DNA from: Azospirillum sp. 47_25
GTDB taxonomy: Bacteria > Pseudomonadota > Alphaproteobacteria > RF32 > CAG-239
Reading direction: 5' to 3'
DNA length: 59,036 bases
Assembly: GCA_001917125.1 (NCBI GenBank)
Contig: MNTU01000040.1
Location: 1 to 59,036, forward strand
Shown: positions 1-8,002 of the stretch, piece after piece
How positions within the stretch are numbered: the first letter of the stretch is position 1
How the letters are laid out: every line of letters begins with the position of its first letter
Notes under the pieces: generated by a model
What the model was told of the DNA's origin: nothing
Database searches by the model: none
Seen by the model: the letters and a program-made list of their open reading frames with translations, nothing else
Position numbers and translations under genes: made by a program

Positions 1-61
1 CCTCACATATAACTGAATCATAGCCTGAAGACAGAATATCACAGCGCCTGTGAAGTGTCAA
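1..61 (-). promoter_or_regulatory. Promoter and 5' leader of a gene beyond the left edge
   Basis: Reading leftward there is a -35 TTGACA (56-61), a 17-bp spacer and a -10 TATTCT (33-38). The leader then runs to the window edge and ends ...TTCAGTTATATGTGAGG. The same leader ending occurs before the Cys-rich surface protein near 24.0 kb and before the gene cut by the right edge, where it continues GAGGTGTATTATG. I infer that a start codon lies about 9 bases beyond the edge and that the gene belongs to the same secreted-protein group. Confidence 0.6.
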
Positions 62-116
62 CACATAATGAGAGATGTCTATTATTCTTTCTAAAACCTT
101 TAGATATTTAGCCGAT

Positions 117-152
117 AGCAAAACGGCGCCCGGATAAAACCGACGCCGTTTC
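117..152 (-). terminator. Rho-independent terminator after the zinc-ribbon gene
   Basis: An 8-bp stem (AAACGGCG at 121-128 pairing with CGCCGTTT at 144-151) is followed on the minus strand by a short T run. It lies about 40 bp after the stop codon of the minus-strand gene at 191-1021. Confidence 0.6.
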
Positions 153-190
153 CGATGGCCGCTCACCTACGGCAGCGGCAATAATCCAAC

Positions 191-1021
191 TTAATCGGCA
201 GGCTGCTTTTTCACGAAAGTCAGGACGACATATTTTGCCAGCGGAGACGGCCGATTGAGAACAATGCGAAAGGCCATCCGCCCCTCAGCCTCAAGAACGG
301 CCAGCGGCGTCTTATCATTCAGAGCCTGAAGGAGGTTGGTGTTTTTATCAAGGACTTCGACCCGAATAAGCGGCATTTCAACTTCAAAAGGATTGGTATT
401 GGCGATATATCCTTTTATTTCAAGTTTGCGGACATAATCTTCCTCATATTCGCGGCGCACGACATTTTGGAACTCCAGCCCCTCGCCGACAATTTTAGCC
501 TCTATGCCAAACGCCGCATAAAACGCTTCCGCCTGGGGGAAAGCGCGGACAATTTCGAATCGGGCGGCAAAAAGTCCCAACGCCGCCAGAAACAAAAGCA
601 GCAACAGATAATATTTCAACGTACCGGGATGATCCAGACCAAGCATATGTTTCAGGCGGCTGAACAGGCGGCTGGCGGCCGGACGGGTTTGTTCCTGCCG
701 GAACAGATTCTGAGTCTGGGTCGAGAGGCGGGCAAAAATATCATTCATTACCGCAGTTTCGGGAGCCGGTTCGGAGGCAGTTTCGTCCTCAGGCTCTGCC
801 GGGCTGCCTTCCGCCGGAACGGCCGAAACTTCCGTTTCAGCTGGTACGTCTGTTCCTTCGGCCTTGTTTACGGGCGGTTCAGGCTGCGGTTCGACCAAAT
901 CGTCCCGGGTGCAAAACCAGATTTCTCCACATTTGGCACAGCGCATCTTTTTCCCGTTTTCGGGAATCAATTCAGGCTCTACGGCATAGCCAGTCTTGCA
1001 TTTCGGACAATATAAAAGCAT
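191..1021 (-). CDS. Zinc-ribbon, single-pass membrane protein (MJ0042/DUF3426 type)
   Basis: 276 residues. The N-terminus has a zinc ribbon with two CxxC knuckles (CPKC near residue 6 and CAKC near 28), the MJ0042-type finger found at the start of many alphaproteobacterial envelope proteins. An acidic Pro/Glu-rich linker follows (about 45-90), then one membrane span (about 137-155, YYLLLLLFLAALGLF) and a C-terminal DUF3426-like beta-rich domain that would be periplasmic. The molecular function of the family is not established. It is divergent from ftsE, with about 120 bp between them, the usual alphaproteobacterial neighbourhood. Confident of family, not of role. Confidence 0.8.
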   Translation of the reverse strand: MLLYCPKCKTGYAVEPELIPENGKKMRCAKCGEIWFCTRDDLVEPQPEPPVNKAEGTDVPAETEVSAVPAEGSPAEPEDETASEPAPETAVMNDIFARLSTQTQNLFRQEQTRPAASRLFSRLKHMLGLDHPGTLKYYLLLLLFLAALGLFAARFEIVRAFPQAEAFYAAFGIEAKIVGEGLEFQNVVRREYEEDYVRKLEIKGYIANTNPFEVEMPLIRVEVLDKNTNLLQALNDKTPLAVLEAEGRMAFRIVLNRPSPLAKYVVLTFVKKQPAD

Positions 1022-1139
1022 TTTTTAACCTCTGAAAATCACTATAGGCACAAAAACCATATAATCAAAGTAAAAAAAACGTTTTATTAAATATAATATT
1101 GCTATATCTTAGATACAAATTTTTAATAAGGAGCACACA

Positions 1140-1865
1140 TTGTTGAAAAGCGGTAATTACCCTGACGCCATTATCGAAATGCAGAATGTCGGCATCCGTT
1201 ACGGCCAGGGAGCTGAAGTTTTAAGCGACATCAAACTCTCGTTGAAACGCGGTTCATTTCATTTTCTGACCGGACGCAGCGGCGCAGGCAAAACTTCGCT
1301 GCTGAGCATGATGTATCTGGCTCAGAAACCGAGCCGGGGAATCGTCAGCGTCTTCGGCAAGAACGTTAATTTCACCAACAGGGACTCCTTAGCCATGCTG
1401 CGGCGCAAAATCGGGGTCGTTTTTCAGGATTTCCGCCTGCTTGACCATCTGTCAGCCTTTGACAACGTAGCCCTGCCGCTGCGGGTTTGCGGCATGGATG
1501 AAAAAGAAGTAAAAAAACGGGTGACCGAACTGCTGCAATGGGTTGAACTGGACAAGCACCTGAAAGCGCCGGCATCTACGCTCTCCGGCGGCGAGAAGCA
1601 GCGCGTGGCCATTGCCCGGGCCGTTATTAACCGGCCGGAACTGCTGTTGGCGGACGAACCGACCGGAAACGTGGACAATGACATTGCCGCCAAACTGATG
1701 AAACTGTTCGTCGAACTTAACAAGCTCGGCACAACGGTGGTGATTGCCACCCACAGCGAAAAGCTGATTTCCGATTTTGCCTATCCGCGCCTGCATCTGC
1801 AAAACAAAAATTTGCGCGTTTACCGCCCGATAGATGTCGTAACGATGGGAGGCGCTCATGTCTAG
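1140..1865 (+). CDS. ftsE: Cell-division ABC transporter ATP-binding protein FtsE
   Basis: 241 residues. ATPase of the FtsEX complex, which couples ATP hydrolysis at the division site to periplasmic peptidoglycan hydrolase activation. Visible motifs are Walker A GRSGAGKT (near 45), the Q-loop region VVFQDFRLL, signature [14 protein letters not shown] (near 148) and Walker [10 protein letters not shown]. The start is a TTG with AAGGAG at 1128-1133 and a 6-nt gap; a second TTG directly follows, so the start could shift by one codon. It overlaps ftsX by 8 bp, indicating coupled translation. Confidence 0.95.
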   Translation: MLKSGNYPDAIIEMQNVGIRYGQGAEVLSDIKLSLKRGSFHFLTGRSGAGKTSLLSMMYLAQKPSRGIVSVFGKNVNFTNRDSLAMLRRKIGVVFQDFRLLDHLSAFDNVALPLRVCGMDEKEVKKRVTELLQWVELDKHLKAPASTLSGGEKQRVAIARAVINRPELLLADEPTGNVDNDIAAKLMKLFVELNKLGTTVVIATHSEKLISDFAYPRLHLQNKNLRVYRPIDVVTMGGAHV

Positions 1866-2778
1866 CCCGAACAAAAATATGATTGCCCGCAAAAAAGAAC
1901 TGCCATTGCAAGATGACAGCTCCAACCTATTTTTACAGATTATGATTTCCATCGCCGTCTTTTTGTTCGGAGTTACCCTGGCCGGCGTCCTTTCCATTAA
2001 TTCCATGCTGGCAGCCTGGAACGAGAGCATTCTCGGTTCGCTGACCGTGCAGATTATGCCGATAAACGACGTCAATCAGGAACAGGCAGCCGCCGAAACG
2101 CTGGCTCAGCAGGAAAAAGCCGTCGAACTGCTGAAAAGCAAGCCCGAGGTTGAAAAGGTGACCCCGCTGAACAATGCACAACTGCAAAAACTGATTCAAC
2201 CCTGGCTGGGTGACGGCGTGGCCGTCAGCGACCTGCCTATTCCGCGGCTGATTGACGTTAAACTGAAACCGGGCGCCGAAGTCGATTTTCTGCGCTGGTC
2301 GGAGGAGCTGGCGGAAACGGCACCGCAGGCTTCGCTGGACAATCACAAACTCTGGCTGAACAAACTGATTAAATTTGCCGACGGCCTTAAAGTTCTGGCT
2401 CTGGCGGTTTTGACGCTGGTGGTTCTGATTACTTCGGGCGCCATTTTCTACTGCACGCAAACCAGTCTGGGGCTGCACAAATACATTATTGAAATTCTGC
2501 ACCTGATGGGAGCCAAAGATACTTATGTCGCGCAGCAATATGCCAAACGGACGGCCTGGCTGGGCTTTCTCGGCGGATTGTACGGCTTGGTTCTGGCCAT
2601 TCCGACCATTTTTGTGATTGCCAATCTGGCACGGCAGATTGAAGGCGGCATTATCAGCGATGCCCGGCTGAATTCGGCCGACTGGACGGCAATTTTAAGC
2701 CTGCCCCTGTTTTCGATGCTTATTGCCATGTCCACCGCCTATTATACGGTTAAGAAAACTTTAGAGAAATTTATGTAA
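1858..2778 (+). CDS. ftsX: Cell-division ABC transporter permease FtsX
   Basis: 306 residues, the partner of FtsE. Topology fits FtsX: a short cytoplasmic N-tail, membrane span 1 around residues 24-46, a large periplasmic domain (about 50-170) that in the family contacts cell-wall hydrolase activators, then three further spans near 175-200, 236-258 and 275-295. The C-terminal FtsX-type permease region is typical. It starts within the 3' end of ftsE and is followed by the ydcF-like gene after 10 bp, so ftsE-ftsX-ydcF-plsC is probably one operon. Confidence 0.93.
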   Translation: MSSPNKNMIARKKELPLQDDSSNLFLQIMISIAVFLFGVTLAGVLSINSMLAAWNESILGSLTVQIMPINDVNQEQAAAETLAQQEKAVELLKSKPEVEKVTPLNNAQLQKLIQPWLGDGVAVSDLPIPRLIDVKLKPGAEVDFLRWSEELAETAPQASLDNHKLWLNKLIKFADGLKVLALAVLTLVVLITSGAIFYCTQTSLGLHKYIIEILHLMGAKDTYVAQQYAKRTAWLGFLGGLYGLVLAIPTIFVIANLARQIEGGIISDARLNSADWTAILSLPLFSMLIAMSTAYYTVKKTLEKFM

Positions 2779-2788
2779 ACTGACTTTT

Positions 2789-3376
2789 ATGATGAAAATG
2801 CGAAGACTATTAATCATATTTATTTTGTTTACGGCGGCCTGGCTTCTCGGTTTTTTGGCGTTTACTTACCGCATTAACCATTTTCGCCCCGACGACGGCA
2901 CCAAGACCGATGCGATTATTGTTCTGACCGGCGGAAAAAACCGCATCAGCGAAGCGGTTAAACTGTTGAACGACGGCTTGGGCGACAAGCTGTTTATTTC
3001 CGGTGTGGCAAAGGAAACGTCGCTGGACGACCTGAGCCGGAGGGGAGACCTGTCCATTCAAAGCAAGCGGGAAATCACTTTGGACAAACGCTCGACCAAC
3101 ACGGTTGAAAATGCCATTGAGGCGGCGGAATGGATACGGCAAAACAAAATCAAATCAATCAGACTGGTAACATCCAACTATCATATTCTGCGCAGCGAGC
3201 AGGAATTTCGGGCGCAGAAAAACGATTTGAAAATCATTCTCCATCCGGTTTATTCGGAGAACGTTTCGCCGCAATGGTGGAAGAATCTCGGCAGCTTTGC
3301 CCTGGTGGCTTCGGAATACAACAAATTTCTGGTGGTCTGGATAAGAAGCAGGCTGGGCTGGAAAATACTTAACTGA
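2789..3376 (+). CDS. YdcF/SanA/ElyC-family (DUF218) envelope protein
   Basis: 195 residues. One N-terminal membrane span (about 6-26), then a DUF218 domain with DAIIVLTGGKNRISEA near 42-57 and the conserved stretch beginning SIRLVTSNYHILRS near 128. Family members are envelope proteins (SanA, ElyC) linked to cell-wall integrity; no reaction is established. The position between ftsEX and plsC is common in alphaproteobacteria. The start is the first of two adjacent ATG codons; the ribosome-binding site is weak, which fits translation coupled to ftsX. Confidence 0.85.
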   Translation: MMKMRRLLIIFILFTAAWLLGFLAFTYRINHFRPDDGTKTDAIIVLTGGKNRISEAVKLLNDGLGDKLFISGVAKETSLDDLSRRGDLSIQSKREITLDKRSTNTVENAIEAAEWIRQNKIKSIRLVTSNYHILRSEQEFRAQKNDLKIILHPVYSENVSPQWWKNLGSFALVASEYNKFLVVWIRSRLGWKILN

Positions 3377-3387
3377 CAGAGGTGACT

Positions 3388-4146
3388 ATGTTATATTTGC
3401 GCTCTTTTTTATTTAATCTCATCTGCTACGGAACTCTGGCTTTCGGCTGTCTGGTTACCTCCGTTGTCGGCCTGTTTAACCGGAAGATTACCATTCCGAT
3501 GTGGAACAAGGGCTTTATTCCGTTTATTCTCTGGAATTTGAAACATGTGGCGGGTATTGAAATCGAAATCCGCGGCCGGGAATATATGCGCCAGGAAAAC
3601 GTTCTTTATGCCTCCAAGCACGAATCGGCATTGGAGACTTATTTTATGTCCGCCTTTCTGACCAAGCTGGTTTTTGTTTTGAAAAAAGAACTGACTTATA
3701 TTCCGCTGTTCGGCTGGGCGCAATATTTTTACGGCATGATTCCGGTGGACCGTTCGGCCGGCGGCGCCGCCATGAAAAACCTGCTGAAAGAAGCCAAAAT
3801 CCGATTGGCGGCTAAGCGCCCGATTATGATTTTTCCGGAAGGCACCCGCGTTAAACCGGGCACGGTCAGCGGCTATAAACCGGGTTTGCTGTTTATTGCC
3901 CAAAACCTTAAAGTTCCCGTTGTTCCGGTGGCTTTAAACACCGGGTTATTCTGGCAGAAAAACTCTTTTCTGCGGCATCCGGGGAAAGTGATCATCGAAT
4001 TTATGGAGCCGATGCCCGACAATCTGGATAAAAAAGATTTTATGGACGAATTGCAGAAGCGCATTGAAAACAAATGCGCCGAACTGAACGCCGAAAGCGT
4101 TAAAAACTATCCCCATATCGCCAACCTGCTGGTAAAGGAAAAATAG
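3388..4146 (+). CDS. plsC: 1-acyl-sn-glycerol-3-phosphate acyltransferase (PlsC)
   Basis: About 252 residues. Converts lysophosphatidate to phosphatidate in phospholipid synthesis at the inner membrane. An N-terminal hydrophobic segment is followed by the acyltransferase motif I, HESALE (an Hx4E form common in alphaproteobacterial PlsC in place of Hx4D), then motif III FPEGTR (near 153) and a VPVVPVALNTG stretch (motif IV). The ATG at 3388 is preferred because AGAGG lies just upstream; a GTG at 3382 overlaps that site. It ends 2 bp before the DUF2125 gene. Confidence 0.93.
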   Translation: MLYLRSFLFNLICYGTLAFGCLVTSVVGLFNRKITIPMWNKGFIPFILWNLKHVAGIEIEIRGREYMRQENVLYASKHESALETYFMSAFLTKLVFVLKKELTYIPLFGWAQYFYGMIPVDRSAGGAAMKNLLKEAKIRLAAKRPIMIFPEGTRVKPGTVSGYKPGLLFIAQNLKVPVVPVALNTGLFWQKNSFLRHPGKVIIEFMEPMPDNLDKKDFMDELQKRIENKCAELNAESVKNYPHIANLLVKEK

Positions 4147-4148
4147 CC

Positions 4149-5267
4149 GTGAAACGTCTGCAAGCTTATCTGATTTCTTTTTTACGCCGTTATGCACTGA
4201 TGCTTTCCACCGGATTGCTGACAGCCGTTATCGGCATAACCGTCATTTGGATAAGTTTGGAGCGCGCACAGCTCATCGCCGCCATCAAACAGGAACTGCT
4301 CGACATTGAAAATTCTCTCTTGGCTGCCGGATACGACGTCGCCTACGAAGAGCTCGGCTTTAATCACTTTTCGCCCTGGCAGGTTATGCGTATCAAGGAC
4401 CTTAAAATCTATTCACTGGACGGTGCCAATTATAAAGAATGGAAGTGTGACGAATTTGCCGTCAGCGCCGATGTTTTTGACATTCGCAAAATCCGCTTTC
4501 ATTTCAGCCGCAATCAGACAATTCAAAAAGGAACTCAGACATGGGAGATGGAAGTTCCGCAGGCGTTTGCGGAAATGACGATTTCTCCCGAAAACCGTTT
4601 TCAGGATTTCAATTTGCGGATTGCCGATCTGACCGTCAAAAAGCTTTTAACGATACGGCAGATTAATTTTGCCGCCCAGCGGATGGCTCCCAAACAGGTA
4701 AATGCCAACGGCCCCTTTATCGAAACGCATCTGGATGTTCACGATTTGACCATTGCCGATTACACCGGCTGGCCGATGAACAAAGAAGTGGAATATTTTT
4801 ATCTTAACGGCAATGTTATCGGCACTATCGAACGGCAGCCGATTTTCAGCGAATCTCTGTACGACTGGATTGAAAAAGACGGACATATTGAGGTCAAGAA
4901 AATGATTCTCAACTGGCAGCCGCTGGTAATGGTGGCCAAAGGCGACTTGTATTTTAACGAAAATCTGGCACCGAACCTGACGCTGAACACATCGTCGCTG
5001 GCTCTGGTCGATACGCTGGACAAGATGAACGCCAACGGCTGGCTGGAAGACAAAGGCGTTTTTGTCGCCCGTATTCTGCTGAATAACAAATCTTTCAAAA
5101 AGAATCAAAGCGACAAATATTTTACGGTGACAACGCCGCTGAAAATCAACGACAAACAAATTCTGATTGAAAATATCCCGGTCAAAACGCTGGACGGGTC
5201 TGTTCGGGGCAAAGAAAAAGTTCCGTCGTCAGCAGACAGCGGAACCCCGGAAAATCAGACAAACTGA
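4149..5267 (+). CDS. DUF2125-family envelope protein
   Basis: 372 residues with a GTG start 2 bp after plsC. An N-terminal membrane anchor (about 16-36) is followed by a long, probably periplasmic, beta-rich domain beginning with the conserved element GYDVAYEELGFNHFSPWQV (near 57-75). This architecture matches the alphaproteobacterial DUF2125 family, whose function is unknown. It is the last gene of the ftsE-ftsX-ydcF-plsC run and is convergent with the chorismate-mutase-like gene, 8 bp away. Family call moderate to good; no biochemical role is assigned. Confidence 0.7.
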   Translation: MKRLQAYLISFLRRYALMLSTGLLTAVIGITVIWISLERAQLIAAIKQELLDIENSLLAAGYDVAYEELGFNHFSPWQVMRIKDLKIYSLDGANYKEWKCDEFAVSADVFDIRKIRFHFSRNQTIQKGTQTWEMEVPQAFAEMTISPENRFQDFNLRIADLTVKKLLTIRQINFAAQRMAPKQVNANGPFIETHLDVHDLTIADYTGWPMNKEVEYFYLNGNVIGTIERQPIFSESLYDWIEKDGHIEVKKMILNWQPLVMVAKGDLYFNENLAPNLTLNTSSLALVDTLDKMNANGWLEDKGVFVARILLNNKSFKKNQSDKYFTVTTPLKINDKQILIENIPVKTLDGSVRGKEKVPSSADSGTPENQTN

Positions 5268-5275
5268 TAATTTTT

Positions 5276-6103
5276 TTAAAGACTGACCGGACAGGCATAA
5301 GCCCCGGCAACGGAAATGTTTTTAATGCATTCTTCGAAGCCGGAAAGCCGGGAATCGTCTGCCTGAATATAGCCGTTGACCTCCACCAGGCAGGATTTTC
5401 CTTCGCTGTCAAAGGGAACCATCAGCAGCACTTTAACATCTTTAAAACCTTTTTCTTCCAACAATTCAACCACGGTTGACGAGCTGACTTCATTCTCGAC
5501 TTCAACCGACAGGAGCGAAATATCGCAGCCGCTTTTATCCGGCGCCGAACGGGAAATGACATAAACTTCTTCCGGGTCTTTTACCTCTTTGCGGCGGATA
5601 AACGGCAGTTTGGCAATAATTTGCAAGTGTTTGCCGGAAGACGCGGAAAAAGCGCTCCACCACGGTTTTTGATTGATATCATGGTTATCGCAGGGAATAA
5701 CGGCCAACTGAGCCTCTCCCGAAGTCAGGGCATTCATAACCTGACCGAAAGAACTGAAAGTCTCGCATTCGACATTGCTGCCGAAATGTTCCTGAACAAT
5801 ATTCACAAGACAGCCGTCATGCTCCTGCCCGCCAAACAAGGAAATTTTCAGTTTGGCATTCAGGAAAGCGCTGGCTGTCAGAATCTCGCGCCAGATTTTG
5901 GCAATGACATATTCGGGAAAATCTCCTTTATGCGCCCGCAACAGGCATTTAATCGAAGCGGCTTCCCGTCCCAGAGAATTAGCAACGACATTGGCTTCCG
6001 ACTGCTGTTTGACCAGCTCCGTCCGCTGCATCAGCAGCTCATACATCCGGGCATCAATTTCATTTATGCTCTTTTGCAATTCGGCATCTTTCTGTTCAGA
6101 CAT
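5276..6103 (-). CDS. Chorismate-mutase-like two-domain protein, catalytic residues partly lost
   Basis: 275 residues. Residues 1-90 form an AroQ-type helical domain (INEIDARMYELLMQRTELV, then GREAASIK and the IWREILTAS helix). The rest resembles the periplasmic-binding-like extension of the alphaproteobacterial chorismate mutase family, with a WW pair near 148 and an IIAKLPF strand. By eye against E. coli AroQ, the N-terminal Arg11 aligns with Gln and Lys39 with Asn, while the Arg-Glu of GREA is kept. Activity is therefore doubtful. It is not accompanied by tyrA, hisC or aspC here. Start ATG with AAGGAG close upstream. Confidence 0.65.
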   Translation of the reverse strand: MSEQKDAELQKSINEIDARMYELLMQRTELVKQQSEANVVANSLGREAASIKCLLRAHKGDFPEYVIAKIWREILTASAFLNAKLKISLFGGQEHDGCLVNIVQEHFGSNVECETFSSFGQVMNALTSGEAQLAVIPCDNHDINQKPWWSAFSASSGKHLQIIAKLPFIRRKEVKDPEEVYVISRSAPDKSGCDISLLSVEVENEVSSSTVVELLEEKGFKDVKVLLMVPFDSEGKSCLVEVNGYIQADDSRLSGFEECIKNISVAGAYACPVSL

Positions 6104-6118
6104 CGTTTCACTTTCTCC

Positions 6119-6676
6119 TTATTGCTGCGGCCCGGAGACATATTTTAAAAATATCACCTTGGCCAAACCATATATACGCTCTTCTTGCCATTCATAGCAA
6201 GCGGGAATATGCAGTTGTTCATTTTTTTCAACCTCAACCAGGCATAAGGCTCCCGGTTTCAGCCAGCCTTTGGCGGCCAGTTCCCGCAGCGCCGGTTCGC
6301 TCAGCCCCTGATTATAGGGCGCATCCATAAACAGCAGATCATATCTGCCGGCGGACGGCGGCAAAGACAGGACATTCTGCCGGTAAACGCTGATCCGCTC
6401 TTTTTCTTTGGGAAACAAGGCAACATTTTTTTCCAGGCTGCGGGTATCTTTGTCGATTAGTGCAACGGCGGCCGCACCGCGAGACAGAGCCTCAAGCGCA
6501 AAAGCGCCGGTGCCGGCAAAAACATCCAGCAATTTATAAGCGCTCCAGTCCTTTTCAAGGGATGAATGCAAGATATTGAAGAGTGCTTCCCGGGCACGGT
6601 CTGCCGTCGGACGAACTTTGTCCGACTCCGGTGAGAACAGCTTCTTGCCACGATAATTTCCGGCAATAATCCTCAT
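6119..6676 (-). CDS. rsmD: 16S rRNA (guanine966-N2)-methyltransferase RsmD
   Basis: 185 residues. SAM-dependent methylation of G966 of 16S rRNA. Begins MRIIAGNYRGKKL, the family signature, followed by DKVRPTADRAREALFN (near 19-34), the SAM-binding LLDVFAGTGAFALEALSRG (near 48-66) and the catalytic (D/N)PPY-type motif as MDAPYNQG (near 116). The second residue of that motif is Ala rather than Pro; the key Asp and Tyr are present. Start overlaps the stop of rluB by 4 bp (ATGA), so the two rRNA modification genes are co-translated. Confidence 0.93.
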   Translation of the reverse strand: MRIIAGNYRGKKLFSPESDKVRPTADRAREALFNILHSSLEKDWSAYKLLDVFAGTGAFALEALSRGAAAVALIDKDTRSLEKNVALFPKEKERISVYRQNVLSLPPSAGRYDLLFMDAPYNQGLSEPALRELAAKGWLKPGALCLVEVEKNEQLHIPACYEWQEERIYGLAKVIFLKYVSGPQQ

Positions 6677-7395
6677 AGCCGGAACTTGCTCCCAAGCTGC
6701 TCTTTCAGCACTTTTCCGGGAACCTCCCTTACCTCGCCTTTTTTCAGGCTGCCGAGCTGAAACGGACCGTAAGACAGGCGAATCAGCCTGGCGACATCAA
6801 GACCGATAAATTTCATCAGTTTACGAATCTCTCGGTTTTTGCCTTCGCTAAGGGTTACCGTCAGCCAGGCATTGGTGCCCTGCTCGCTTTCAAGTTCCGC
6901 CTTGACCGGGCCGTAACTGACACCGTCCACAGTGACGCCGTCAGCCAGTTTGGCCAGTTTTTTAAGGTCAACAAAGCCGTGTACTTTAACTTTATAACGG
7001 CGGCTCCAGCCGTTTTGAGGAAGCTCAAGCTTGCGGCTCAGTTCGCCGTTGTTGGTCAGCAAAAGCAGCCCTTCGGAATTAAGGTCCAGACGGCCGACGG
7101 AAATGACCCGCGGCATTCCGGCCGGAAGATTGTCAAAAACGGTCGGACGGCTGTCCGTATCCTTATGCGTGGTCAGCAGACCGACCGGCTTGTAATAAAG
7201 CCACAGGCGGGTTGCCTCAACGGCAGGCAGCTTTTCGCCGTCAAGCAGAATCTTTTCGCTTCCGTCCACGTTGAGGGCGGGAGAGGCTACGATTTCCCCG
7301 TTGACGGTCACCCGTTTCTGTCTGATCAGTTCTTCCGCTTCGCGGCGTGAACAAACGCCGGAACGAGCCATAAATTTTGCTATTCTTTCGCTCAT
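6673..7395 (-). CDS. rluB: rRNA pseudouridine synthase, RsuA/RluB family
   Basis: About 240 residues. An N-terminal S4 RNA-binding domain (FMARSGVCSRREAEELI) precedes the RsuA/RluB/RluE/RluF catalytic domain. The catalytic Asp lies in SVGRLDLNSEGLLLLTNNG, followed by the KKYKV-like RRYKVKVHG and EGKNREIRKLM motifs. Target is probably U2605 of 23S rRNA (RluB), but paralogues cannot be excluded. I place the start at the ATG at 7395, which has AAGGAA about 8 nt upstream; a longer frame to 7428 would add an unlikely Lys-rich leader. Overlaps rsmD by 4 bp. Confidence 0.9.
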   Translation of the reverse strand: MSERIAKFMARSGVCSRREAEELIRQKRVTVNGEIVASPALNVDGSEKILLDGEKLPAVEATRLWLYYKPVGLLTTHKDTDSRPTVFDNLPAGMPRVISVGRLDLNSEGLLLLTNNGELSRKLELPQNGWSRRYKVKVHGFVDLKKLAKLADGVTVDGVSYGPVKAELESEQGTNAWLTVTLSEGKNREIRKLMKFIGLDVARLIRLSYGPFQLGSLKKGEVREVPGKVLKEQLGSKFRL

Positions 7396-7463
7396 ATTAA
7401 CTTTTCCTTTTTTCTTTTTTGTTAGCATACAATCAATTATTAATCAACTAAAGGATATTAAAG

Positions 7464-7943
7464 TTGGAAATAAAATTTATGGAACGGGCGCTGGCGCTGG
7501 CCGCTTATGCCGCCGAACAGGACGAAGTGCCCATCGGAGCCGTGGTGGTGAACCCGGAAAACGGCGAAATTGTCAGCGAGGCCTATAACCTCAGCGAGCA
7601 TGTTGCCGATGCCTCAGCCCATGCGGAAATTCTGGCCATCCGCAAGGCTTGCGAAAAGCTGAAATGCAACCGCCTGCGCGGTATGGATTTATATGTAACG
7701 CTGGAGCCCTGCACCATGTGTGCGGCGGCAATTTCTTTTGCCCGCATCCAAAACCTTTATTTCGGCGCGATTGATGCCAAAGGCGGCGCCGTCGTTTCCG
7801 GCGTCAAATTCTATGACAGCCCGACTTGTCATCATCGGCCGGAAGTTCAGGGCGGCATTATGGAACGGGAGTGCGGGCAAATTCTGAAAGATTTTTTTAA
7901 GGCCAAGCGGGAAAAAGTCAAACTTTTAGACAAAAAGAGTTGA
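7464..7943 (+). CDS. tadA: tRNA-specific adenosine deaminase TadA
   Basis: 159 residues. Deaminates A34 to inosine in tRNA-Arg(ACG). The zinc and catalytic residues are visible: HAEILAIR (His ligand plus the proton-shuttle Glu) near 52 and PCTMCAAA (two Cys ligands) near 83. The size is normal for the family. TTG start at 7464 is supported by AAGGAT 7 nt upstream; the next ATG, 15 bp on, has no usable ribosome-binding site. Divergent from rluB; its stop codon overlaps the -35 of the next gene's promoter. Confidence 0.95.
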   Translation: MEIKFMERALALAAYAAEQDEVPIGAVVVNPENGEIVSEAYNLSEHVADASAHAEILAIRKACEKLKCNRLRGMDLYVTLEPCTMCAAAISFARIQNLYFGAIDAKGGAVVSGVKFYDSPTCHHRPEVQGGIMERECGQILKDFFKAKREKVKLLDKKS

Positions 7944-7968
7944 ATTTTAGGCAAAAATAAGTTATAGT
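7940..7968 (+). promoter_or_regulatory. Sigma-70-type promoter of the three-repeat protein gene
   Basis: -35 TTGAAT (7940-7945), 17-bp spacer, -10 TATAGT (7963-7968), about 35 bp before the ATG at 8003. The -35 overlaps the tadA stop codon, so the downstream gene has its own promoter. Confidence 0.55.
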
Positions 7969-8002
7969 AATGATAATACAAGGAAACTAACGGGGAAAAA
8001 CA

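Noticed and set aside
1452..2075. Minus-strand open frame overlapping ftsE and ftsX
   Set aside because: It is antisense to well-supported ftsE/ftsX genes and has no start signal.
3388..4146. PlsC with Hx4E instead of Hx4D as another degenerate enzyme
   Set aside because: The HxxxxE variant is common in alphaproteobacterial PlsC, and FPEGTR is intact.
6119..6676. RsmD catalytic motif DAPY instead of DPPY as loss of function
   Set aside because: The Asp and Tyr are preserved and the rest of the protein is canonical; a single Ala for Pro is not enough to call inactivity.
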